A stretch of 64,000 nt of DNA, taken from Streptomyces coacervatus (GTDB lineage: Bacteria; Actinomycetota; Actinomycetes; Streptomycetales; Streptomycetaceae). The position numbers were made by a program, and so were the translations under genes. Under the pieces are notes generated by a model, which made no database searches, was not told where the DNA came from, and was given only the letters and a program-made list of their open reading frames with translations. Location of the stretch: NCBI RefSeq assembly GCF_029223485.1, contig NZ_JARHTP010000007.1, forward strand, positions 186,001 to 250,000, written 5' to 3'. Positions 31,758-40,025 of this stretch are shown one piece after another (the stretch's first letter is position 1; every line of letters starts with the position of its first letter).

Positions 31758-34628
31758 GTGAGGGAAGTGATCTCCTTGTCCGTCGCCTGGGACGACATCG
31801 GCGGACTCGTCGATGCCCACGAACGTTTCCTGGCGGGTGCGCGGGTCGAGGCAGACGTCCGGGGCTCGGTGCTCGAATCCTGGAAGCGCTGCCGCTCCGC
31901 GGGGCTCGAACCCGGCCATCTGCTGCTCCCCTACGAGCAGGGCCTCACCCTGGACGAACGGTTCCTGCGCGCGGCCGACCCGGTGCTGGCGGAGCTGGCC
32001 GCCTCGCTGGCCGAAATGGGCATGACGATCGCGCTGTGCGACGCACGGGGCCGCATGGTGCGGCGCCTCGACGGCGACCGGCGGCTGCGCGACCGACTGG
32101 ACGAGGTGAACTTCGCCCCGGGCTTCGACGCCTCCGAACCGGTGGCCGGCACCAACGGTGTCGGCACCGCACTCGCCGAGCGCGGACCGATCTATGTCGT
32201 CGGCCGTGAACACTTCGCCGACTGTCTGCAGCCCTTCGCCTGCGCGGGCTCCCCCGTCCGGGACCCGCTCAGCGGACGGATCGAGGCCGTCCTCGACCTC
32301 ACCTGTCTGCGCGACGACGGCGACCCCACCATGCTGCGGCTGGTCCGCGCGGCCGCCCGGGACATCGAGGGCCGCCTCCTCGAACAGGCCACGGACCGGG
32401 AGCGCGCGCTCCTCGCCGCCTACCGGCGGGCCGCCCTCGGCGCGGGCGGGGCGGCACGGCCGCCCGGCCCTCCGGCGCCGGGCCACGGCGACGGGCACGA
32501 CGGCGACGGCCTCGGCCGGATCGATCTGGCACTGCTGCGCGAGCGGGCCGAGGAACTCATCGCCTCGCCGGGCCGCACCCTCGACGAGGTTGCGCTGTCG
32601 GGCGGCCGCATGGCCACGCTGCTGCGGCGTCAGGTCATGGGCGCGGCCGGGGAGACGGGCGTCGCGGTGGAGGCGCGCATCCTGGGCGGGCCGCGGCTGA
32701 GCGGGCTCGGGCTGCCGACGTCGCCACCGGTTGCCGGGCCGGTGCCGGTGGCGACCCCGGAGGCGGACGGGTCGACGGCGACCGAACGCGAGGCGCCGGC
32801 CCCGACGGTGCCCCCGCCCGCCGTCCTCGTACGAGCCGTCGCGCCCCCGCCCCTGGCACCGCAGCCCGTGGAAACCGTCGGCGACATCCTCGACGGTGCC
32901 GAGAGCCGGCTGCTGCTCGTCGGTGAGCCAGGGGTGGGACGGCTGGCCGTACTCGCGCGCAGGCGCCTGGAGTTGCTGCACGAGGCCGGTATCCGCATCG
33001 GCACCACCCTCGACGTCACCCGCACCGCGGAGGAGCTGGCCGAGGTGACCGTGGAGCGGTTCGCCGACTTCGTCGCCGTCGACCTGCCCGACGCGGTGCT
33101 GCGCGGCGAGGAGCCGGAGTCGCTCGGCGGCCGGTCCGCGCTGCGCCGGGTGGCCATCCGCGCCGTACGCAAGCAGCCCGCCAATCTGTACGACGTCGGC
33201 GACACCGTCGAGTACGTTCCGTCCACGCCGCAGGCCCGCTGCCTGGAGCTCACGCAGTCCGTGATGGAACCCGTCCTGGCCGAGGCCGGCGGCTGGCTCG
33301 CACAGGACCCGGAGCGGCTGGAACGGGTCCTCGCGGCGGGCGTCCACTCCCTGATCACCGTGCCGCTGCGGGCCCGCGGCACCACGCTCGGCGTGGTCAG
33401 CTTCTACCGCTCCGAGAAGCCCGCCTCCTTCGAGGACGACGACCTCTCCCTGGCCCAGGAGCTGGTCCTGCGCGCGGCGATCTGCATCGACAACGCCCGC
33501 CGCTACACCCGCGAGCACAACACCGCACTCGCCCTGCAGCGCAGTCTGCTGCCGAAGGGCCGCCCCGAGCAGAGCGCCGTCGAGGTCGCCTACCGCTATA
33601 TGCCCGCGCAGGCCGGCGTCGGCGGGGACTGGTTCGACGTCATCCCGCTGTCCGGCGCCCGCGTGGCACTGGTCGTCGGGGACGTCGTCGGCCACGGTCT
33701 GCACGCGGCCGCCACCATGGGGCGACTGCGCACCGCCGTCCACAACTTCTGCTCTCTGGACCTCCCGCCCGACGACCTCCTCGCCCACCTCGACGACCTG
33801 GTGGGACGCCTGGACAGGGGAGAGGGCTGGGCGGTGGAGAGCACCCAGGCCGACTCCGGCATCGTCGGAGCGACCTGCCTCTACGCCGTCTACGATCCGG
33901 TGTCCCGGCGCTGCACCCTCACCCGCGCCGGGCACCCCCTGCCCGCCGTCGTCGCGCCGGACGGCACGGTCGAGTTCGTCGACCTGCCGCCCGGCCAGCC
34001 CCTGGGCCTCGGCGGAATGCCCTTCGAGACCGTCGAGCTCGAACTCGCCGAAGGCAGCCAACTGGTGCTCTACACCGACGGGCTGGTCGAGGACCGGCTG
34101 CGCGACATGGACTCCGGCCTGGACCTGCTCCGCAGCGTCCTGGCCGTCCCCGACCGGGCCCCGGAGGACACCTGCGAGGCGGTCCTCGACGCGCTGCTCC
34201 CGGACCGGCCGAGCGACGACGTGGCCCTGCTGGTCGCCCGCACCCACGTCCTGGGCCGGGAACGGATCGCCGAATGGGACCTGCCCAGCGACCCGGCGGT
34301 CGTCTCCCGCGCCCGCACCGCGGTCACCCGGCAACTCGCCGCCTGGGGTCTGGACGACCTCGCCTTCACCACCGAGCTGGTCGCGAGCGAACTGGTCACC
34401 AACGCCATTCGCCACGCCACCGGCCCTGTCCGGCTGCGGCTGCTGCGCGATCGCGCCCTCCTGTGCGAGGTCTCCGACGGCAGCAGTACGTCGCCGCGAC
34501 TGCGGCGGGCTCTTACGGAGGACGAGGGCGGGCGGGGGTTGTTCCTGGTTGCTCAGCTCACCGAGCGGTGGGGGACGCGGTATACGCCGTACGGGAAGGT
34601 GATTTGGACGGAGCAGCCTTTGCCGTGA
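31758..34628 (+). CDS. GAF-GAF-PP2C(SpoIIE)-HATPase regulatory protein
   Basis: A 956-residue protein. Residues about 1-200 resemble the GAF sensory region of AcoR-type regulators (SVLESWKRCRSAGLEP; GTNGVGTALAERGPIYVVGREHF). A Pro-rich linker follows, then a second GAF (about 410-585), a PP2C/SpoIIE phosphatase (LQRSLLPKG, YMPAQAGVGGDWFDV, VGDVVGHGLHAA, LYTDGLVE; about 594-825) and an RsbW-like HATPase (LVASELVTNAIRHA; EGGRGLFLVAQL; about 837-956). Phosphatase and anti-sigma-kinase-like domains in one chain suggest control of a partner-switching pathway. The start is uncertain among GTG 31758, GTG 31767 and TTG 31776. Confidence 0.9.
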   Translation: MREVISLSVAWDDIGGLVDAHERFLAGARVEADVRGSVLESWKRCRSAGLEPGHLLLPYEQGLTLDERFLRAADPVLAELAASLAEMGMTIALCDARGRMVRRLDGDRRLRDRLDEVNFAPGFDASEPVAGTNGVGTALAERGPIYVVGREHFADCLQPFACAGSPVRDPLSGRIEAVLDLTCLRDDGDPTMLRLVRAAARDIEGRLLEQATDRERALLAAYRRAALGAGGAARPPGPPAPGHGDGHDGDGLGRIDLALLRERAEELIASPGRTLDEVALSGGRMATLLRRQVMGAAGETGVAVEARILGGPRLSGLGLPTSPPVAGPVPVATPEADGSTATEREAPAPTVPPPAVLVRAVAPPPLAPQPVETVGDILDGAESRLLLVGEPGVGRLAVLARRRLELLHEAGIRIGTTLDVTRTAEELAEVTVERFADFVAVDLPDAVLRGEEPESLGGRSALRRVAIRAVRKQPANLYDVGDTVEYVPSTPQARCLELTQSVMEPVLAEAGGWLAQDPERLERVLAAGVHSLITVPLRARGTTLGVVSFYRSEKPASFEDDDLSLAQELVLRAAICIDNARRYTREHNTALALQRSLLPKGRPEQSAVEVAYRYMPAQAGVGGDWFDVIPLSGARVALVVGDVVGHGLHAAATMGRLRTAVHNFCSLDLPPDDLLAHLDDLVGRLDRGEGWAVESTQADSGIVGATCLYAVYDPVSRRCTLTRAGHPLPAVVAPDGTVEFVDLPPGQPLGLGGMPFETVELELAEGSQLVLYTDGLVEDRLRDMDSGLDLLRSVLAVPDRAPEDTCEAVLDALLPDRPSDDVALLVARTHVLGRERIAEWDLPSDPAVVSRARTAVTRQLAAWGLDDLAFTTELVASELVTNAIRHATGPVRLRLLRDRALLCEVSDGSSTSPRLRRALTEDEGGRGLFLVAQLTERWGTRYTPYGKVIWTEQPLP

Positions 34629-34629
34629 T

Positions 34630-34690
34630 GTGTCGTCTGTCGTCTGCTGCGCCGTTGTGGCTGGTCGCGCAGTTCCCCGCGCCCCTTGAC
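34630..34690 (+). repeat. Dispersed repeat, copy E
   Basis: Core CTGGTCGCGCAGTTCCCCGC with a CGTCTGCTGCGCCGTTGTGG left arm. It begins 1-2 bases after the stop of the phosphatase gene, in the same orientation. The tail GCGCCCCTTGAC has a poor fold-back compared with other copies. Confidence 0.9.
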
Positions 34691-34733
34691 GGTGCTGCTG
34701 TACCGCAGCGGAAATCGCCGGGCCCGCTTCAGG

Positions 34734-36050
34734 TCACCAGCCCGTCAGCAGAAGGTGGTTGACCAGCAGCGCGAGGACGGCCTGTGCTGCGAGCCAGCCG
34801 CGTGCCCCCGTCAGGAACGCGCAGCTCGGCAGCAGCCACATGGCGAATGGGAGCCAGATGCGTTCCGTTTCCGCCTTGCTCATGCCGGAGGCGTCCGCGA
34901 CCAGGAGGGCGAGCAGGGCGGCGGCCACGAGGACGGCGAGGCGGAAGGCGGGTGCCGGGGGGCGGCGGATGAGGGTGGTGCCGGTGCGGCACAGTCCTGC
35001 CGCCGTGGCCGGGCCGACGATGAACACCGTGCAGGCCAGGTTCGCCCACACCCAGTAGCCGTACGGCCGGACCCCGCCCGCCCCTTGGTAGTAGCGGGTG
35101 ACCAACAGGTGGTATGCCTCCCACCAGTTGAAGCCCAGTGCGGTGAACACGGCTGGGATTACGGCGAGTCCGGCGAGGAGGAAGGGGAGGGGGCGCGTGC
35201 GCTGGGAGCCGAGGAGGAGGACCGCGGCAGCGATCAGGGCGAAGAGGGTCAGGCCGTAGGAGAGGTAGGCGGTCAGGCCGAACAGGAGGCCAGCGGCGAA
35301 ACCGGTCCATCGCGGGTGGTGGCCCGTCACCGCCAGGGCCAGGAACGCGGTCGCCCAGGCGGCGACCGCCGTGAAGTAGCCGTCGGCGGAGGTCCCCACC
35401 CATACCGCCGCCGGGGCCAGGGCGAGGAAGGGGGCCGCGCGCCGGGCGAGCTTCTCGTCGGCGAGTGTCCGTACGGCGACGAGGACGGCGACCGTCGCGG
35501 TCGTGCCGACGGTGATGACGAAGGTGCCCGCCCAGCCGCCGCCGCCCAGTCCGATGCGGTCGAGGAGGACGAAGGTGACGGTGGCTCCCGGGGGATGGCC
35601 GGCCACGTGCGCGGGCCAGCTGCCGGGAGTGCCGCCGATGATGTGGTGGGTGAAGTCCCGCAGTGTGCCGGGGATGTCGTGGAAGCGGCCGATGACCTGC
35701 AGGTATTCGTATCGCGTGGTCAGTTGCTGGGCGATGCCGCGGTACCAGCCGTCGACCAGGGCCAAGGACCATGTCCAGGCCAGTGCCGTCCCCCAGGTGA
35801 CGAGCAGCAGGGGGCGCCAGGGGAGGCGGGCGGCGAGCGCGGGGCCGTACGCCACGACGGCCACGGCGACGGCGATCGCCGCCGGGGTGCCGGGGCCGAT
35901 GTGCGGCTCCCAGGTCGCCAGGAGCGGGGGCCAGCCGACGCGCAGTGAGCCGTTGCGGTGCTCGATGCCGGTGCCGATCACCACGGCTGTCACGACGAGC
36001 AGTGCGGCGGACGCGGCGGCGTACAGGTCTCGGCGGAGGTCGCGATTCAC
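34734..36050 (-). CDS. Polytopic membrane protein, GT-C-like
   Basis: A 438-residue integral membrane protein with about eleven hydrophobic helices. The loop between the early helices contains RYEYLQVIGRFHDIPGTLRDFTHHIIG and WPAHVAGHPPGATVTFVLLDRIG, a His/Pro-rich pattern reminiscent of GT-C glycosyltransferases, but I cannot name a family with confidence. The GTG at 36050 is chosen because TAGCGT lies 7 bases upstream with no Shine-Dalgarno; longer forms to 36059 or 36098 are possible. It is divergent from the molybdopterin oxidoreductase. Confidence 0.75.
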   Translation of the reverse strand: MNRDLRRDLYAAASAALLVVTAVVIGTGIEHRNGSLRVGWPPLLATWEPHIGPGTPAAIAVAVAVVAYGPALAARLPWRPLLLVTWGTALAWTWSLALVDGWYRGIAQQLTTRYEYLQVIGRFHDIPGTLRDFTHHIIGGTPGSWPAHVAGHPPGATVTFVLLDRIGLGGGGWAGTFVITVGTTATVAVLVAVRTLADEKLARRAAPFLALAPAAVWVGTSADGYFTAVAAWATAFLALAVTGHHPRWTGFAAGLLFGLTAYLSYGLTLFALIAAAVLLLGSQRTRPLPFLLAGLAVIPAVFTALGFNWWEAYHLLVTRYYQGAGGVRPYGYWVWANLACTVFIVGPATAAGLCRTGTTLIRRPPAPAFRLAVLVAAALLALLVADASGMSKAETERIWLPFAMWLLPSCAFLTGARGWLAAQAVLALLVNHLLLTGW

Positions 36051-36057
36051 GGCGCAC

Positions 36058-36063
36058 ACGCTA
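36058..36063 (-). promoter_or_regulatory. Probable -10 box of a leaderless gene
   Basis: TAGCGT sits 7 bases before the GTG at 36050, the spacing expected when transcription starts at the start codon. Confidence 0.5.
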
Positions 36064-36152
36064 GGCCGCGGGACCTCCTCCGGACGGCTGACATGCATGG
36101 ACGTCAGAGTTTCGTCATGGTTCGCGGACCCGTTTCCGGGGTGCTCCGGACC

Positions 36153-36158
36153 TACGGT
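36153..36158 (+). promoter_or_regulatory. Probable -10 box of a leaderless gene
   Basis: TACGGT lies 6 bases before the ATG at 36165, with no Shine-Dalgarno between. It faces the equivalent box of the divergent gene about 90 bp away. Confidence 0.5.
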
Positions 36159-36164
36159 CGGGGC

Positions 36165-37403
36165 ATGAGACGGACTCCCTTCTCGCCCTCCTTCTGGCGC
36201 AGCCCCTTGCGTGGTCCCTGGTTCACCTCGGTCCTCGGCATCGTCCTGCTCGGCGGCATCACCGTGCTGTTCGTGACCGGACTGCTGTCGTACGCCGCCT
36301 ACAACCCGGACCTGTCACCGGTGAACGACAAGACCCCGGACAAGGGGATCCTCGGCTTCTACCTCTTCTCCTGGCCGACCGATCCGCACTGGCTGTACCG
36401 GCTCACACAGGGCGTCCACGTCACCCTCGGGATCACGCTGATCCCCGTCCTGCTGGCCAAACTGTGGTCGGTCGTACCGAAGCTGTTCACGCTGCCGCCC
36501 GCCCGTTCCCTCGCGCACGCGCTGGAGCGGATCTCACTGCTTCTGCTGGTCGGCGGCGGCCTGTTCGAGTTCGTCACCGGCGTGCTGAACGTCCAGCTCG
36601 ACTACGTCTTCCCCGGCTCCTTCTACCCGCTGCACTTCTACGGGGCGTGGGTCTTCTTCGCCGCGTTCGTCGCGCATGCGGTGCTGAAGACGCCGATGGC
36701 CCTCCGCAATGTGCGCGGCATGCGTGGGCCTCGTCAACTACCGGAGGGGGAGCGGGAGTTGGTGGCCCCGGACCCCGATCCGCCGACCGTTTCGCGGCGG
36801 GGTGCCCTCGGGCTGGTCGGCGGCGGTTCGCTGCTGCTGTTCGGCACGACGGTCGGGCAGGACTTCGACGGGCTGCGCTGGTCCGCCGTGCTCGCCCCGC
36901 ACGGGGGCGCCGAACCCGCCGGCGGGCCGGGGGGCTTCCAGATCAACAAGACCGCCGCGTACGCCGGCATCAGTGCGGCGGAGCGGAGCGAGGAGGCGTG
37001 GCGGCTGATCGTCGCCGGGCGCTCGGGCACCGTCCGGCTGAGCCGCGCCGACCTGCTCCGACTGCCCCTGCACAGCTCGGCGTTGCCCATCGCCTGCGTC
37101 GAGGGCTGGTCGACCTCGGACCAGTGGTGGCGCGGCGTACGGCTGCGGGACCTCGCGGCTCTTGTCGGGTACGACGGTGATCCGCCGGACGTCTTCGTGG
37201 AGTCGCTGCAACGGCACGGCGCCTTCCGGCGGGCCGCCCTGCGCGCCAACCAGGTCGCCGACCCGCGTTCCCTGCTCGCCCTGTTCGTCAACGGCGAGGA
37301 CCTGACCCCGGACCACGGCCATCCGGCACGGGTCATCGTGCCCGCGGCGCCCGGTGTGCTCAACACCAAGTGGGTGGCGCGGATGACGTTCGGAGACCTG
37401 TGA
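36165..37403 (+). CDS. Cytochrome-b-like membrane domain fused to a molybdopterin oxidoreductase domain
   Basis: A 412-residue fusion. The N-terminal 190 residues contain four to five helices with histidines (LTQGVHVTLGI, YPLHFYGAW, FVAHAVLK) suited to b-type heme. After a short linker with an SRRGALGLVGGG twin-arginine-like or membrane segment comes a sulfite-oxidase/YedY-like domain. The candidate molybdenum-ligand Cys is in LPIACVEGWSTSDQWWRGV, with NGEDLTPDHGHPARVIVP near the end. It probably passes electrons between the membrane and an extracytoplasmic molybdenum site; the substrate is unknown. The next gene overlaps its stop by one base. Confidence 0.87.
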   Translation: MRRTPFSPSFWRSPLRGPWFTSVLGIVLLGGITVLFVTGLLSYAAYNPDLSPVNDKTPDKGILGFYLFSWPTDPHWLYRLTQGVHVTLGITLIPVLLAKLWSVVPKLFTLPPARSLAHALERISLLLLVGGGLFEFVTGVLNVQLDYVFPGSFYPLHFYGAWVFFAAFVAHAVLKTPMALRNVRGMRGPRQLPEGERELVAPDPDPPTVSRRGALGLVGGGSLLLFGTTVGQDFDGLRWSAVLAPHGGAEPAGGPGGFQINKTAAYAGISAAERSEEAWRLIVAGRSGTVRLSRADLLRLPLHSSALPIACVEGWSTSDQWWRGVRLRDLAALVGYDGDPPDVFVESLQRHGAFRRAALRANQVADPRSLLALFVNGEDLTPDHGHPARVIVPAAPGVLNTKWVARMTFGDL

Positions 37404-37873
37404 TGAGGCGCCCGCGGTTCGCGCTGCCGGTCGGCAGCCCGCTCCAGATTCTGCTGCTGGCCTGCTCTTTCGCGCTCGCCGGCTATGCGGGGGTGCAGCT
37501 GCTCGCGGGGGACTGGTTCGGGGTCGCGCTGTGGTTCGTGGGCGCGGCACTGCTGCATGACCTGGTGCTGCTGCCGCTGTATGCGGCGGCGGACCGTGCC
37601 CTGGTGAAGGCGGCGGGGCGGCATCGCGATCGGGTGATGTACGTCCGCGTGCCCACCGCCCTGTCCCTGCTGCTTCTGCTGGTCTGGTTCCCGCTGATCA
37701 GCGGGCAGGTGACGGCGCGTTACGCGTCCGCCACCGGCCTGTCCGCGGACCGCTTCGCGGCCCGCTGGCTGCTGGTGACCGCCGTGCTCTTCGGCGGCTC
37801 GGCGGTGCTTTTCCTGCTACGGCTGCTGCGGCTGCGCAGGGCGACGAAGCAGCGGCCCCCGGCCGTCCACTGA
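37403..37873 (+). CDS. Small integral membrane protein
   Basis: A 156-residue protein with four hydrophobic segments (LLLACSFALAGYAGVQLLAG, FGVALWFVGAALLHDLVLLP, ALSLLLLLVWFPL, WLLVTAVLFGGSAVLFLLRLL). Its ATG shares a base with the stop of the molybdopterin gene (TGATG), so it is coupled to it and probably a partner. I recognise no named family. Its 3' 154 bp overlap the convergent methyltransferase gene. Confidence 0.82.
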   Translation: MRRPRFALPVGSPLQILLLACSFALAGYAGVQLLAGDWFGVALWFVGAALLHDLVLLPLYAAADRALVKAAGRHRDRVMYVRVPTALSLLLLLVWFPLISGQVTARYASATGLSADRFAARWLLVTAVLFGGSAVLFLLRLLRLRRATKQRPPAVH

Positions 37874-38571
37874 TCGACGGCACGCCAGCGGTTCGCGTGC
37901 CGCAGCAGGGCGGATGTGCCGAGCCGGGCCCAGGGGAAGGGGTGCCCGGCGGCGCCCCGGGCGTCGGTGACGTGGACCAGGGCCTGCTCGTCGACGTCCG
38001 GGTCCGGGACCGTCTCGGCAATCAACAGGCCTCCTGGGGCGAGGAGTTGGGCGATCCGGTCGAGCAGGGCTTGCGGGTCGCCGCCGATGCCGATGTTGCC
38101 GTCGATGAGGAGGACGGTGCCCCAGTGGCCCTCGGCGGGGAGTGGTTCGAAGACGGAGCGGTGCAGGGCGGTGCCGCCGCGGGTGATCGTGCGGGTGATG
38201 GCAGCTTCGCTGACGTCGATGCCCAGTGCTACCGCATGCCGTCGGTCGTCTGCGGCGCCGTTGTGGCTGGTCGCGCAGTTCCCCGCGCCCCTTGAGGGCG
38301 CCCTGCTCAGGGCGGCGACCAGGCGGCCGGGGCCGCAGCCCACGTCGAGTACCGGGCCCTCGCAGCGGCGTAGGACCTCCAGGTCGGCGGCGTCGGGGGC
38401 GGCGCACCAGCGCTCGATCTCCAGGAGGAGCAGCCAGCCGTCTGCGCGGCGCAGGTACAGGGGGCCCTGGCCGGTGCGCAGGGCGTGGGCGTAGGGGTCG
38501 GTGGACCAAGTGCCGTCGTCGGGCCCCGCCTGGCGTCCGATCCGTGCCGTCAGCTCCGCCGTGCCGCTCAT
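37720..38571 (-). CDS. SAM-dependent class I methyltransferase carrying a repeat insertion
   Basis: A 283-residue methyltransferase. Motif I is VLDVGCGPGRLVAAL; the expected acidic strand is ALGIDVSEAAI, and later strands are TVLLIDGNIGIGGD and LLAPGGLLIAETVPDPD. Between motif I and the acidic strand, residues about 91-111 including RGAGNCATSHNGAADD come from dispersed repeat copy F, in frame, lengthening a loop beside the SAM site. The C-terminal 35 residues, SRSSRSRKSTAEPPKS onward, are low-complexity and overlap the convergent membrane gene. The ATG overlaps the preceding stop (ATGA). It is third in an operon with two glycosyltransferase-like genes. Confidence 0.85.
   Translation of the reverse strand: MSGTAELTARIGRQAGPDDGTWSTDPYAHALRTGQGPLYLRRADGWLLLLEIERWCAAPDAADLEVLRRCEGPVLDVGCGPGRLVAALSRAPSRGAGNCATSHNGAADDRRHAVALGIDVSEAAITRTITRGGTALHRSVFEPLPAEGHWGTVLLIDGNIGIGGDPQALLDRIAQLLAPGGLLIAETVPDPDVDEQALVHVTDARGAAGHPFPWARLGTSALLRHANRWRAVDQWTAGGRCFVALRSRSSRSRKSTAEPPKSTAVTSSQRAAKRSADRPVADA
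38241..38301 (+). repeat. Dispersed repeat, copy F, inside a coding sequence
   Basis: Core CTGGTCGCGCAGTTCCCCGC with a CGTCTGCGGCGCCGTTGTGG left arm and a GCGCCCCTTGAGGGCGC hairpin tail. It lies in frame in the methyltransferase gene, antisense to it. Confidence 0.92.
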
Positions 38572-39179
38572 CGGCCCGCCTCCGTGAGGCGCCGTAGTGC
38601 GGTCGCGAACCGGCCTTCCGGGGCTGCCTTGGCGACCAGTTCGGCGTCGTACGCAGTGTCTACATCCCGTAGGCGTGGCAGGTCTCGTACGCGCAGTCCT
38701 GCCAGCCGGGAGCGCTGGGCGGCGCCCGTGTGGGGCGTCGACATCGGGACTCCGCGCAGGAGTGAAGGGTCCGGGGCGGCCAGGCCCAGGGCCCAGAAGC
38801 CGCCGTCCTCCGCCGGGCCGAAGTACGCGTCGCAGTCGGCGAAGTCGACGGTGAGGAGGTCGGGGGTGACCTGGGGGGTGTCCATGCCGATGAGGAGGGC
38901 CGGGCCGTCGCAGTGTGCGAAGGCGGCGGCCAGCCGTTCGTCCAGGCCGCCCGTGCACTGCCGTACGACCTCGAAGCCGGGCGGCAGCCAAGGGCCCGGT
39001 TCGCCCTCCAGGACCAGGATCCGGCGGTCGGCCGGGGTGCGTGCGACCGTGGCCAGGGTGTCCGCGAGGGACGCCTCCGCCAGGGCGGCGGCCTCCTCGG
39101 GTGTGAACGGCGGCGTCAGGCGGGTCTTGACCCGTCCGGGCCTGGGCTCCTTGGCGATGACCAGGAGGGTGGTGGTCAC
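38568..39179 (-). CDS. DUF2064/TIGR04282-type nucleotidyl- or glycosyl-transferase
   Basis: A 203-residue protein starting VTTTLLVIAKEPRPGRVKTRLTPPFTPEEAA, the hallmark of the DUF2064 family (GT-A fold, related to CofC and MobA). The metal-site region reads LLIGMDTPQVTPDLL and FGPAEDGGFWALGL. The family occurs beside GT2 enzymes and methyltransferases in actinobacteria; the donor is unknown. The GTG at 39179 overlaps the GT2 stop (GTGA), and its own stop overlaps the methyltransferase start, so all three are translated in series. Confidence 0.9.
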   Translation of the reverse strand: MTTTLLVIAKEPRPGRVKTRLTPPFTPEEAAALAEASLADTLATVARTPADRRILVLEGEPGPWLPPGFEVVRQCTGGLDERLAAAFAHCDGPALLIGMDTPQVTPDLLTVDFADCDAYFGPAEDGGFWALGLAAPDPSLLRGVPMSTPHTGAAQRSRLAGLRVRDLPRLRDVDTAYDAELVAKAAPEGRFATALRRLTEAGR

Positions 39180-39913
39180 GGGCGGGCTCCTTCCTGTACC
39201 GGCGGCTCGGCCAGTACGCGGCTCATGTCCCGCACCGCCTGCCAGGTGCCGCGCCAGGTGCCGGTGACCTTGGAGGCGCCCGTGCGCGGGCGGTACGGGA
39301 CGTCGTACTCGGCGATCCGCCAGCCCGCGTCGGCGGCGCGGACGACCATCTGCAGGGGGTAGCCGCTGCGGCGGTCGGTGAGGGCGAGGGACAGCAGCGG
39401 CGCGCGGCGGGTGGCGCGCAGCGGGCCGAGGTCGTGCAGGCGCAGGCCGGTGCGGCGGCGGAGCAGGCGGGCCAGGGCGAGGTTGCCGGTGCGGGCGTGC
39501 AGCGGCCAGGCGCCGCGCGTCTGCGGGCGGCGGCGGCCCAGCACCAGGTCGGCCTCCCCGGCCCGGATCCGTTCCACGAACGGCACCAGGTCGGCCGGGT
39601 CCAGCGAGGCGTCGCAGTCGCAGAAGCAGACGATGTCCGCCGTGGCGGCGGTCAGGCCCGCGTGGCAGGCGGCACCGAAGCCGCGCCGCGCCTCGTGCAC
39701 GACGGTCGCGCCGAGGGCGCGGGCGATGTCCGCGGAGCCGTCGGCGGAGCCGTTGTCCACGACGAGCGCGCGCCAGCCGGGCGGGATGCGGTCCAGCACC
39801 CGGGGCAGAGCCTCGGCCTCGTCGAGGCAGGGGAGTACGACGTCCACGGACGTCGCGCCCGGTTCTCGTACCGGGCAGACGTCAGGGGAGGAAGGGTCAG
39901 TAGGGGGCGTCAC
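39176..39913 (-). CDS. GT2-family glycosyltransferase
   Basis: A 245-residue GT2 enzyme. The nucleotide-binding start is VDVVLPCLDEAEALPRVLDRIP, followed by VVDNGSADGSADIAR and the metal-binding acid triplet in VCFCDCDASLDP. There are no membrane helices, and the closest type is the short dolichyl-phosphate-mannose-synthase-like class. GTG 39913 is chosen because TAGGGT lies 7 bases upstream; the GTG at 39922 would overlap that box. It heads the three-gene operon. Confidence 0.9.
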   Translation of the reverse strand: MTPPTDPSSPDVCPVREPGATSVDVVLPCLDEAEALPRVLDRIPPGWRALVVDNGSADGSADIARALGATVVHEARRGFGAACHAGLTAATADIVCFCDCDASLDPADLVPFVERIRAGEADLVLGRRRPQTRGAWPLHARTGNLALARLLRRRTGLRLHDLGPLRATRRAPLLSLALTDRRSGYPLQMVVRAADAGWRIAEYDVPYRPRTGASKVTGTWRGTWQAVRDMSRVLAEPPVQEGARP

Positions 39914-39920
39914 GGCACTC

Positions 39921-39926
39921 ACCCTA
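39921..39926 (-). promoter_or_regulatory. Probable -10 box of the glycosyltransferase operon
   Basis: TAGGGT lies 7 bases before the GTG at 39913 with no ribosome-binding site between, as for other leaderless candidates here. Confidence 0.5.
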
Positions 39927-40025
39927 CGAGCGGGAAACGGGCAAATCAGACTCCGGCTCCTTACGAAACACGGACGTCAGGGGCAGGAAGCGGCGTACGC
40001 GCGCGTGCGGTGCGAGGCTGGCTTC

